DNA of 64,000 bases, taken from Anadara kagoshimensis (Eukaryota; Mollusca; Bivalvia; Arcoida; Arcidae). The stretch spans positions 35,390,185 to 35,454,184 of the forward strand of contig CM037874.1 in the NCBI GenBank assembly GCA_021292105.1. Direction: 5' to 3'. Shown here piece after piece: positions 54,498 through 64,000 of the stretch. Under the pieces are notes generated by a model that saw nothing but the letters and a program-made list of their open reading frames with translations, was not told where the DNA came from and searched no databases. The position numbers were made by a program, and so were the translations under genes. How positions within the stretch are numbered: the stretch's first letter is position 1; each line of letters starts with the position of its first letter.

Positions 54498-57400
54498 ATG
54501 GCATGGCTTGCACTTGTTTTGATATCGTTATTTTCTTTTCACATAGAGGGGTTTTTGATAGCTTCGAATTCATCTGCAACTTCAACATCTTTAGCGTATC
54601 AAAATCTATTAAGCCTACTTCTTGATGAAAAAAAAATCAAGGCGCCAACTTGAAGGGACTGTAACCCAACTTAAACAAGAGCTTGACCTCTTAAAAGCGC
54701 AGTTCCAGCAAATACTTAGTCACAATCCATCAGGTGGTAAGTACTGTTTATTTATTTCATACCTGATTATGCAATAAAGGGTTTTGTTTTATGAAACATA
54801 CAAATTTCTGTCATCTTCCAATATGAGATGAAGAATTCTAGTATGCGGTTCGCCGCTGTACCACGTAATACTCCCTAAATATTATTTCCATTGTATATGA
54901 ATAGTTCATGTTTTAATGTAAAATCGACGTTCTTCCGACAATTGCGACGTACATGTTTTCTAAAGTGCCACACAAACGTAAAGGGGTACACATCTGCGAA
55001 CCGCATTTAGAAAATGGTACACTTTTGAGATTGATAGAATCTATTATGAATATCCATGTAGGATAAGGAATCGAAATCTCACCCGAGAGGTTGAATGTTG
55101 CAATCGGAGTTGCGGCTTGCCTAGTCTCTGACTGAAATATCCAACCCCGAGAGTGAGATTCCCCTATCCTACCTTTATAAACTCATGATTGATTCTTTTT
55201 CTTCCATTTTGATGACAATATTTGACTTTAAATATGATTCAAATAGACATCAACGCCATGTTTGTAAAATCTAATTTTGTTATTCAATGTTCTACAATAA
55301 CAATTAAAAAAATGACCATCGGAAAGAATGTACCCGATTTTGGATTATTCACAAGGTATAACCTAAAAACAAGTAGTTCATTCTAATCTCCCAGAATATC
55401 CAGTGGAACGCATTGTAACTTCTTAATTTTGGAGACTCGGGTGTCATTTTTCTTGTAAGACGACGTAATGTCGCAACAGAATGACGTCATCAAGCCCATC
55501 TCTGTCTGAAATATACAACTCCTCAGATGAGATTTCCCTATCCTTCAAGAATAATCATAATCGCCACCTCCACGTGCGTTTAACTAACACTGTTTATCTT
55601 GACCTCTACGTCAAGTCATTATCAAAAGGCAATACCATACCGTCATCCTTCTAGGGAACATACCGTCATCTTGCGAGTCACCGGAGTCTTCAAAATGCAG
55701 AGATTAGTAATCCGTTTCAAATGTTAATTCTGGGAAATTAGTATAAATTAACTTTGCTTCTAGTTTGGTATAAACCAAATGTGTGCGTACGTAAATTCTT
55801 TAGAAAGAATAACAAAGTTTCATTTTTCAAAAATGGCATCGATGTCTAAGTTAATTATATTTAAAGCAAAATGAAAGAACATTGTCTATAATGAAAATAA
55901 AATTTGAAGCAAAATGGAAGAAAAAGGAACCCATAACAAGATTTTCTATGTAGAACAGGTGATTTTGACCTCGTGTTTAATCCCTCGGGAGAGATTTCCC
56001 TATCCTACAGAGATACCCATAATGGATTGTTATACTCTTTATCAAAACTTATGCACTTATTGCTAAGTATTTCCTTAGCTAAAGATAAAATATATTTGGT
56101 CCTTTGGCTATCTTTCCAACATCTTGAAAAACAATTTTGGTTTCATAATTTTGATCCAAGCACTACTGATGAGGAATTTCGTGAGGTATTGTGTAAGTTG
56201 TACAGGGTTTTTGCAGGTAACACAGCGCCATATAGCATGTCAAAGATCTAACCACTTGAGCCAAAAGCGAAGGGTACATTGGTCTTTGGCAGGGTACAAG
56301 TGACAGTTTAACAATGTATAATGCTTTTATCACCCTTCAAATCGGTATTAGTTTCGTTTGTTTAACTTTGATTGGCTTACGTACGTTGTCGCCATGTGTA
56401 ATAAAGAAATTAGAGATTCGCAATGTACGAGTGACTTCCCTTTTACCGCTAAAAGTAGCAAGCGTTTATGTTCCCCGGTAGAGGCAAGTTAACCAATCAC
56501 TATGCTAGAAATTTCTTTGAAGGGTGACAAAAGGATGTATTAACCTTAAAGAGATAATATCATGCTTTTTTAGGTTGGTTTTTAGAATGTGTTATTATTT
56601 ATATTTAAAATGTCCTATTTTAGAGCAAAGGAGTCTTATTTCCCCGGGTTGCGGTCTCATTTGATTATATTGGATTGGATTAATCATACATTATGTCTTC
56701 ACTTATATCGAGAATGTCAGTTTTTGAATTGCAGAGAAAACCGGAATGCCCCAGATAACCACTGCCCTTCAGCAATCGAACAGACAAACTTCTAATCACT
56801 TAGATCTGGCTGAGTGTTATCCAAACCTTGTCGGAGATGAGAGGCGCTCTAATCCGTGATACGGCCTTCCTCAAGCGAATTTATAAACTTTTCCCACCAT
56901 ATCCACAAACAACTCACATAATTAGAGCTATTTGATCGTACTTCGTTTGTTGTGATGTCGGATATTTTCAGAATCTTTAATTTTTATTTATGTTTAAGCA
57001 CAAGTTAGCATAGTTATCTTATTTTATTATTTATTTATATTATTTTTTATTTATTTATTTATTTATTTATTTTTTGTTCTTTAGCGTCTTGACTATTTTA
57101 AAATTATGTGTAGTTTAATTTGAATCCAAACTTCTTGTACTCTCACAATGTAGATAGATAGTATTTGTGTGCGTGGGAGTGTGTCAATGATTTATCAATT
57201 CCAATGTTTAAACACAGTTAAACTTGCAGTTCTATACTGCACACAACATATTTTAGACTTAACGTGACATTAGCGACAATTCTTATCAACTTTTGATTGT
57301 TAAATATATCATTTAAGTCATTCACTGTAAGGACCAAAGATTTAACTATATTTTGAAATCACATAAAAAATTAAAATGAAAAGCCCCATGCAAAATTTTA

Positions 57401-60400
57401 AATTGTCGTTCCCATGGTTACCAACCATAAAGAGGCCAAACTCTGGCGCTTTTTAAGATAAAAGTGACTAAAGATAAATAAACACTTGTAAAATCATACA
57501 ATTTTGACATGAAAAAGATAAGGATGACCATCAAAGTTCCGATTAAAAACAAAGTATGCAAGATCACTATCATATATGGCATATTCCAGTGGCACATTTG
57601 ATATACACCCAAAATTGACTGAAATTCCAGAGATTGGCCTCTTGGTGGTTGGTTACCATGGAAACGATATTAAAAAATCTAATTTTTATCATTTTCTTGC
57701 CAAACGGTTTCCTCAATGTACCCATTGTTTAGGTAAAATATTTTCAAAATCTGTGACATGTGATTTCCAGAGGAGTTTGGCCCTTACAGAGAATGACTTT
57801 AAGAAATAGAAAACACCGATGAATTTATGTAGTTTCTCAAATAGAATACTTTATATAGCTAGATAAAACTTTGAAAAAGTGAAATCAAGAAATAAAGTCA
57901 TAAAATTCATATCCTAAGAAAAACAAATCGCAGAAAAAAAACAAAAACAGTTTACAAAAAAATCAAACACAAACATACCAGTCAATGTCTAATAAATCAC
58001 AGTTTATCCCACAAGCATAGTCAAAACGTTGGAAACTGTTAAACTAAGTAGACACCTTCCAGGAAATTAAGACTGGGTGCATCGAAAGCGTACCTGATCA
58101 TGTTTTTTTTATTATCACTGGCTTTCAAAGAAAGAGGGGGATACTGTAAACGTATTTATTTTCGCGGTGTACTAATTTATATATTTTTTTTTTTTATTTT
58201 ATTTTTTTTTTTTGCGCGAAAAATTAATATAAAAGCGAAAATTATATTTTACTTATTATGTTTATAGAGCCTATTTAAAAAAACGCAAAAATTTAACTAC
58301 GCGGATATGTCTAAATATCCTATACGGCGAAAATAAATACACGCGAAATTAAATACATTTACAGTATTGAATGCGTCGTTCCGTCCTTTTGTCCGTCTAG
58401 ATATACTTGTCCGGGTTAATTCTCAAAACTACAACACACCATTTCACGAAACTTGGTGCAAAGCATTAAAATTGATAGCGGGTCCCAATGTCATTTACTC
58501 GTACTGGTTTTCTATATTTCCGGAGAATTGTGGTTTTGACTGATACAGTTAAATTTTAAAAATGCATGACTTGAGCCAAAAACTTATGTGCCATTTTAGT
58601 TATCTATAGTGTTAAACTTATATTTTGTTCATGGATAAAATGCTTTTGTGTTATAATTTGAAGGAAAAAAAAGAAAAGTCCTTCAAATTCTAACGCCCAG
58701 CCATTTTTTCCGGAGTAATTCTCCAAAACTATTCTACATAATTTCATATAACTTGGTACAACACATCAACATTGATTACAGACGCGCATATCATGAAACC
58801 CAGGTAATTTCTACATTTTTCTGGAATCTATGGCCCCTTGACTGAAAAACACATTACTAGAGCCAAATTTTGATGTCATTAACTTATAATTCATTTATTT
58901 TGTTGTGTGTTTGGAAAATCACGCATTGTGTGCTGAATTTAAAAAATGAATAATGTCTTCCAATTTTAATGTTCAGACAATTTTTGTTCGGAGTAATTCT
59001 TCAAAACTTTGAAGCACTATTTCACGAAACTTGGGGCGGTACATTAGCATTGATAAGAGATGCAAATATCATTAACCTGAGTAGGTTAGCTGTTTCCATG
59101 GCAGTTATTGACCTTTGAACATAGTGCAAATCAAATAAAAAATTCTAGCGGGGAATCCAAATTCAACTAATTTTAAAAGTCGTTATAAGATTGTTTCAGA
59201 ACGAGTGTTAATATCTTATTCCTGTCAGACATACCAATGCAAAACAACGCATTTCCCGACAAGAAACCAGAAGGTATTAAGTTCGTAAACAGGAAAAACG
59301 CAATATTTATTTCACTATCAAACATTCATTACATGCATTGCATTTTGTCGAGAATAATCAGTTGAACAGTTGCAACAATCATCCATGGTACTAATGAACC
59401 ATAATTTACCACGTTTTATTTCCAAAACACCCATACTAATATTTTATATGTATGATATATGTATGACTAGCAAAATGCACTAGGAATTGCATTCCCAAAC
59501 GGTCGTCTAGTGCTGCAAAATAAATTAATACCGATTAAGTTATAATTACAACTTCTGCTGGTGGACTAAGCATTTCCGAGGATATCGTTTAACTAGAAGG
59601 CAATACACTATATTGCCAATGTTCTTTAAACTTATCTCCTTCTTAAATTTTAAAATTTCTCAAAAATCTAAGTTTTGCTTAGTCGCTCATAGTATTTCTT
59701 TATATTTGGATTTGGTAAAATGCATTTTGTTCCTTATATTTTTGTCATTGCAACATTTTAGTGTTTTTTCTAGTAAATTCTAGTGCTTCACAATTAAATC
59801 ATGTTTAGTAATAATTAATCTATATAATCCCACTCATTCCATTGGTCTTAATTTCAATCAATCCATCTTAAATGTACGTACTTATTAAATTTTAAACATA
59901 ATAAATAATAAGTTTTTTCTTTTTGTAGGTGATATTTATATTAAGTTTTATCTGATTGTAGGTGGTATTGACAGCAGCCAGTTTCAATCCCTCCAAACAC
60001 AAGTTACTATTCTTCAGAATGACGTCAATGCAGTAGTAAGCATTCCAGTTAAACTCAATTGACTTGCGTCCTATTGCATGACATTCATATTTAATGAAAT
60101 CTCGCTAAACGTAGACACTCAGACACTAGGGTAGCTCAGTCGGTAGACTGCTTCAATAGTGGGAGGCCGCCGTGGGTTCCAACCCTGTCCAGGTCTGACC
60201 AAGACTTGAAATTAGGTAGTGACTTTTCTTTTGCTAAGCCCATTTTGAACTCAAAGTCACCTGTCCTTCAGAACCGACTTTAAAATCCGATGCTCAGTGT
60301 CATAGCAGGCGTGCCACGTTAAAGAACCCCCTCTGTATATTGCCCTGAACGCATTGCAAAAGTAAAACATTTTGTAATTTCGTCTATAGCTAATGACTTC

Positions 60401-60672
60401 CCGCTATAAGTGAAATATATTCTTAACTGGGGCGTAAAACACCATTCAATCAATAAATCTTAACTTGCCAGATGCATGTACGTGTTATGCATTTGCAATT
60501 CTCAGAATCCTACATGCCAGATGCATAACAAAATGTTCAACACAAACACGCACATACAAACCATGGTCTCACAACACACAAATACAAGATTTGTCCCTAC
60601 ATTGCTGGTGGTATCCCCATTATGCATGCTTATGGTGGCGCTAATAATTGTCTCCAGATCAACGACTGGATC

Positions 60673-60708
<36 letters not shown>

Positions 60709-62913
60709 GTATATATATATATATATATATATTATTCTCTCAAATGGAATTCTAGAATTGAGTTCTGCAGAATTTGAACAACCATAATACCTCTGGACAA
60801 TGGGGCAGAATCCATAACGCTGCTTCTTCGAAATTCGATGTTCACACATCAAAATGTTGTATTACGATAGTTGAAATTCTCATTACAATATTATTTTGAA
60901 TATTGAAAAGTGAATTTAAGAGTTTTCGTTTATTAATTTGAATAATTTTCTACCACTTCACATCAAAAAAATTAAAAATAATAATTGGCTGATGTACCTT
61001 GTGGAAGTTTACGTGTTTAACATAATTTGTAAGTTTCAAATTTTTACTTTGCTTTGGTATTTTGATTTGAACAGTGATTAGAATGTTTGTCTTTTTATTG
61101 TTTAAATTTCCATTTAATTAAATCTGGCAAGAATATTTGTTGGAAAAAAAATTGACGATTATGTCATGTGCTACTTTTAATTTTTTATGAAATAATGCAT
61201 TGTGTCGCTAGCTACTTTTGAATGCATTATTTCATAAAAATTCAAAAGTAGCACATAATTATTATAAAAAACTTTTGAAAAAAAATCATGACAGTTCTTT
61301 CAATTTAAGTTGTAATTTAAATCGAGAGTATATTTGATTTCAGAAAAATCAAACAGTTGCACGTGGATCAAAAGGTGACAAGGGGGATAGAGGTCCGATA
61401 GGCCAAACTGGAACCATCGGAGTTAAAGGTAAATAAAATTTGTCATATTAATTATGAACCTGCGTTATTAATACAATACATAACAATCTCCATCGACAAT
61501 ACATTTTAAAAATGTTGGTCGATAAGATGATAACATGATAAACTCTGCCAAATTTAAAGATTGGGCTAATATGAATAACTGAGGAAATATGATCGTCTTC
61601 AAATAATCCGACAGTTTTCGTTCCCGTTCGGCTATTGGGCTTTTGAATGAAGTTACAGATAATCAAGTTTATATTTATTTTTTATGGAAATTATTTCCTT
61701 TGGTATTCAGTTATTTCATCGAAATAACAGTTTCCGATCATTTTCTTAAAAAAATTTGCTTAATTTTTTATATTTGACTCAACATCAGTGAATCAAGTTT
61801 ACTTCATAACTGTATATAAAATTATTGTGCCATCTGGTTTGTGAATTCACTCACCAACCTCATTTTATTTCATTCGTATTTGTTCTGTATTGAGTATAGG
61901 AATGATGTTAATTTTTCTTTTTGTTATGCAAGATAAAAGAATTTGACATTTTTCACACTGAATAATTCGCATAGCGTAGCGAATTATGTTACGTATGTAA
62001 TGTCCAATTCTTGCATACTTTCATAACAAAAAGAAAAATTAACTTCATATCTTATAATTCAATATTTATATTTTTTCAACAACAAATAAACAATTTAAAT
62101 AACAATATTGACGTAGCTAATAAAAATAGCATCGCTATGGCGTAGGAATTCAAATGCCTCTGTGCGTAATATAAGATAATAAGATGATGTTACTGATAGC
62201 CAATCCATTCATGCAAACGTAAGAAAAAAACATGACCAATCAAAATGCTTGAAACAAAGGAGAATTGAATTATTTAATTTTATTAAAGGTCCAAAAGGAA
62301 GTATTGGTCCCAAAGGAATGAAAGGAGAACGTGGAAATGTTGGTATTAAAGGGGAAAAGGGGGATTCGGGAACGGCTGGAACGGCAATTAGTGAGTGTTA
62401 TATCAAATTATATGTCTGTTATACATACATGTTTGTTGAAAATTAAATGATACCTGTCATCAAGTCAGGAAATTCCATTCAAATTAACATAGTATCAAAT
62501 ATTCTACTTCCGGTGCATTTGTCATTTGTTTCATAATTTTTACGCTACAGTAGAGGTTGTTCCCACTACGGACCTTTATACAACAAAGCAAGCTGCTTGC
62601 AAAGAAAATGCTGAGCCAGGAATGTTGCAGGCATTGACTTATCAGAGCCTCAAAAATTAAAAGTAACAGAAACTTTTCAATTTTAATGCCCTTGAATAAT
62701 AGTAATTGCGACTAAACATGTTTTGATTTTGCATTTATTAAAATAAACGAAACTTAACTTTTTGTTTTCTCAAGCAAAAATCAAACTGGCAGGCAGTCCA
62801 AGTCCATTCATGGGAAGAGTAGAAGTATTTCATAATGGTCAATGGGGTTCAGTATGTGACGACCGATGGAATGACAGTGATGCAACCGTTGCTTGCAAAA
62901 TGTTAGGATATAG
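54498..62913 (+). CDS. Coiled-coil, collagen and SRCR protein (MARCO-like), partial and frameshifted
   Basis: Exons seen: 54498-54736, 59962-60035, 61344-61428, 62289-62390, 62775-62913; all GT-AG with consistent phases. The last exon ends in phase 2 inside the SRCR domain, so further exons lie beyond the window or unrecognised. Exon 1: a hydrophobic start (MAWLALVLISLFSF, signal peptide or anchor) and, after a run of nine A at 54628-54636, a coiled coil (QLEGTVTQLKQELDLLKAQF). The frame is kept only with eight A, so this is a 1-bp indel, assembly error or real lesion. Exon 2 continues the coil. Exons 3-4 give about 18 Gly-X-Y triplets starting GSKGDKGDRGPIG. Exon 5 starts an SRCR domain (GRVEVFHNGQWGSVCDDRW, ACKMLGY). 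A domain split between exons fits group A SRCR, as in the scavenger receptor MARCO. Ligand binding at the cell surface or in haemolymph is inferred. Confidence 0.8.
54843..55006. mobile_element. MITE family 4
   Basis: ATGCGGTTCGCCGCTGTACC to GTACACATCTGCGAACCGCAT; ~164 bp in intron 1 of the collagen-SRCR gene. Ends have drifted from the 49889 copy in the same way on both sides (GGGG to GCGG). Confidence 0.82.
55027..55198. mobile_element. Hairpin MITE, relative of 13661-13793
   Basis: TAGAATCTATTATGAAT, AGGATAAGGAATCGAAATCTC and the inverse GAGATTCCCCTATCCTACC, CATGATTGATTC. Half-copies at ~55500-55560 and ~55970-56030 carry GAGATTTCCCTATCCT. Confidence 0.75.
56309..56542. mobile_element. 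Foldback element
   Basis: AACAATGTATAATGCTTTTATCACCCTTCAAA at the left is matched by the inverse TTTGAAGGGTGACAAAAGGA, TGTATTAA at the right; ~235 bp. Confidence 0.7.
57001..57075. repeat. (ATTT)n-rich stretch
   Basis: Imperfect TTTA/ATTT tetranucleotide run in intron 1 of the collagen-SRCR gene. Confidence 0.8.
57407..57666. mobile_element. Foldback element
   Basis: CGTTCCCATGGTTACCAACCA, AGAGGCCAAACTCTGG at the left; CCAGAGATTGGCCTCTTGG, GGTTGGTTACCATGGAAACG at the right; ~260 bp. AGGAGTTTGGCCC recurs once more at ~57770. Confidence 0.8.
57960..58100 (-). repeat. Dispersed repeat family D, diverged
   Basis: CAAACACAAACATACCAGTC, GTTGGAAACTGTTAAAC, CACCTTCCAGGAAATTAAGA, GGGTGCATCG in the family order. 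Confidence 0.6.
58142..58366. mobile_element. MITE with ends TACTGTAAACGTATTTATTT
   Basis: Left TACTGTAAACGTATTTATTTTCGCG, right CGCGAAATTAAATACATTTACAGTA; internal GCGAAAATAAATACACGCG. ~225 bp. Confidence 0.82.
58370..59165 (+). repeat. Family E: three degenerate ~300-bp units
   Basis: Each unit has CCGGAGTAATTCTCCAAAAC or similar, TTTCACGAAACTTGGTGCAA, a GATGCGCATATCATGAACCC equivalent and TTGCCCTTTGAACTTAGTGC-like blocks (~58415, ~58715, ~58995). Single copies lie at ~30670-30900 and, more diverged, ~45765-46020. Confidence 0.6.
59166..59960. other. No gene recognised
   Basis: AT-rich intron DNA. It includes CCCAAACGGTCGTCTAGTGC TGCAAAAT in two pieces at ~59493, shared with ~41585. Confidence 0.5.
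60126..60460 (+). mobile_element. SINE family A, near full length
   Basis: A box GGTAGCTCAGTCGGTAGACT, B box GGGTTCCAACCC (one base off), body, tail TTCTTAACTGGGGCGTAAAA then CAATCAATAAATC. In intron 2 of the collagen-SRCR gene. Confidence 0.85.
60676..60733. repeat. (CT)n(TA)n microsatellite
   Basis: CT run followed by TA run; explains open frames on both strands here. Confidence 0.93.
60990..61105 (+). repeat. Dispersed repeat family D fragment
   Basis: CCTTGTGGAAGTTTACGTGT, TTAACATAATTTGTAAGTTTC, TTTACTTTGCTTTGG, GATTAGAATGTTTGTC. Confidence 0.65.
61166..61256. repeat. Hairpin with ~37-bp arms
   Basis: ATGTGCTACTTTTAATTTTTT and ATGAAATAATGCAT pair with ATGCATTATTTCATAAAAATT and CAAAAGTAGCACAT. 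~88 bp upstream of collagen exon 3. Confidence 0.85.
61902..62047. mobile_element. Foldback element with ~45-bp arms
   Basis: ATGATGTTAATTTTTCTTTTT GTTATGCAAG in two pieces is matched inverted by CTTGCATACTTTCATAACAA, AAAGAAAAATTAACTTCAT; the centre holds CGCATAGCGTAGCG. Confidence 0.8.
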
Positions 62914-62945
62914 GTATGGAAAAAACAGTATCAAACACTGTCTTT

Positions 62946-63230
62946 GATTGGCGGAATAGGATTTTACGTCCAGTCAAGCATATCACATTTAAATCTAGAC
63001 GTCACCAGCTATAGATGAGAACATTTTGACTTTTGCTGTGTCATTTAAAGCAATTTGCAATTGGAATTATTCAGCATGCCACAACTACCTAAACACGGGG
63101 CGTAAGTATTCAGGATCTTTTCAAAATAGCCAATCACATTCATTTCTAAGAAAGAATAGTCACTACAGTACCAAGTTTCAAGTCTCTTGTTAAAATTCAG
63201 CAAGTTTTCGAACATGTGACTTCCATGCAT
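62946..63230 (-). mobile_element. SINE family A, head decayed
   Basis: Tail GGATTTTACGTCCAGTCAAGC and TCTAGACGTCACCAGCTATAG through the body to GTTTTCGAACATGTGAC. It starts 33 bp after the SRCR exon donor. Confidence 0.75.
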
Positions 63231-64000
63231 CGATAACGTTTAAAAATATACAGTTACATTAATTATCATTATGAGCGAGTATATAATTATTTTTTTTAAA
63301 TGTAAAGCATTAGTTAACGTTTACATCCAATCAAAAACAAACATACTAATCCATGTCCAAATCACAATCCAGAAGCAAAGTAAAAACTTTGAAACTGACA
63401 AGTTAGCTTAGACACATTACATTTACTTAATTAACAAATATGGCGAGAGTGCACCAAAAGAACAAAACGTTATTATCGTATGAGCGATGTTTAATTTACA
63501 GTTATCACAGTGGCAACAAATAACATTATTAAGTCACCCCTTACATAGTTGGGGTGACTTATTAATTTATCCTTTTATAAAATTTGTTTGAACCACACTC
63601 CTTTACAACTAGTATAAACATTCTATTGTGTCTTAAAGCTTTAATGTATCTGGTTAAACTAATGTACTGTCTGCATTAGATGTTTTATAATGACTATGTT
63701 TTGACAAACAACATAAAACAGTCCGCTTGACCTTTCATTAGGAATATTTATAATACGACGATCCACCCAATACATAGGTAGCATAAGGAATTGCAGTTAA
63801 TGCATAAAGAATGCTTGTTCCCCACGATATTGACGAAAAAACATATGTTCCCTATACAAAATGCACTATACATAATAAATATTTAATTTAATTGTCAAGC
63901 GGCCATGTCGATGTTATTTGGCGTTAGCTGACCTTATGCCAGAATGTATTGTTATGTTAGCAATTTACATTAATAACAAAAAAACATTAAACTATATTCA
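63231..64000. other. No exon recognised; repeats
   Basis: A family D fragment (minus) at ~63325-63415, a palindromic AAGTCACCCC/GGGGTGACTT pair at ~63532-63560, and a degenerate MITE 3 at ~63715-63935 (GTCCGCTTGACCTTTCATTA ... TTGTCAAGCGGCCATGTCG). The rest of the SRCR domain was not found. Confidence 0.6.

Noticed and set aside
60476..60852. Open frames around the CT/TA repeat
   Set aside because: Low complexity, lying in an intron of the collagen-SRCR gene.

Overview
The window looks like intron-rich animal nuclear DNA, most probably from a bivalve mollusc. The reasons are AT-rich intergenic DNA crowded with SINEs and hairpin MITEs, a recurring tRNA-derived SINE whose tail reads TTGACTGGGACGTTAAAC, and tandem secreted C1q-domain genes, a family greatly expanded in bivalves. 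Species cannot be read from the sequence. The U1, SINE and family comparisons were made from memory, not by a search.

Layout. 1-3719: five head-to-tail copies of an ~833-bp satellite, running into a 1000-N assembly gap (3720-4719). Each unit carries, on the minus strand, a degenerate sequence colinear with most of U1 snRNA. 4720-15600: no gene recognised; SINEs, microsatellites, a 32-bp minisatellite inside an inverted-repeat element, and hairpin elements. 15625-29468 (minus): a ten-exon SLC43-family transporter gene, reconstructed completely (523 codons, every junction in phase). 31348-36307 (plus): two tandem two-exon genes for secreted coiled-coil plus C1q proteins. 37431-41422: a ~4-kb foldback element with ~700-bp inverted arms and a decayed gene fragment inside. 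43448-50463 (plus): a six-exon gene for a secreted protein with two prokineticin/astakine-like ten-cysteine domains. 54498 to beyond 62913 (plus): the 5' part of a secreted or membrane coiled-coil, collagen and SRCR protein with a 1-base frameshift in exon 1; it runs off the window or into unrecognised exons.

The plus-strand genes (C1q, prokineticin-like, collagen-SRCR) are all extracellular and of families tied to innate immunity or haemocyte biology in invertebrates. Their adjacency suggests an immune-flavoured neighbourhood, but nothing in the sequence shows co-regulation except a GATA palindrome shared by the two C1q promoters. All gene models are hand-built from reading frames, splice consensus and phase; there is no transcript evidence.
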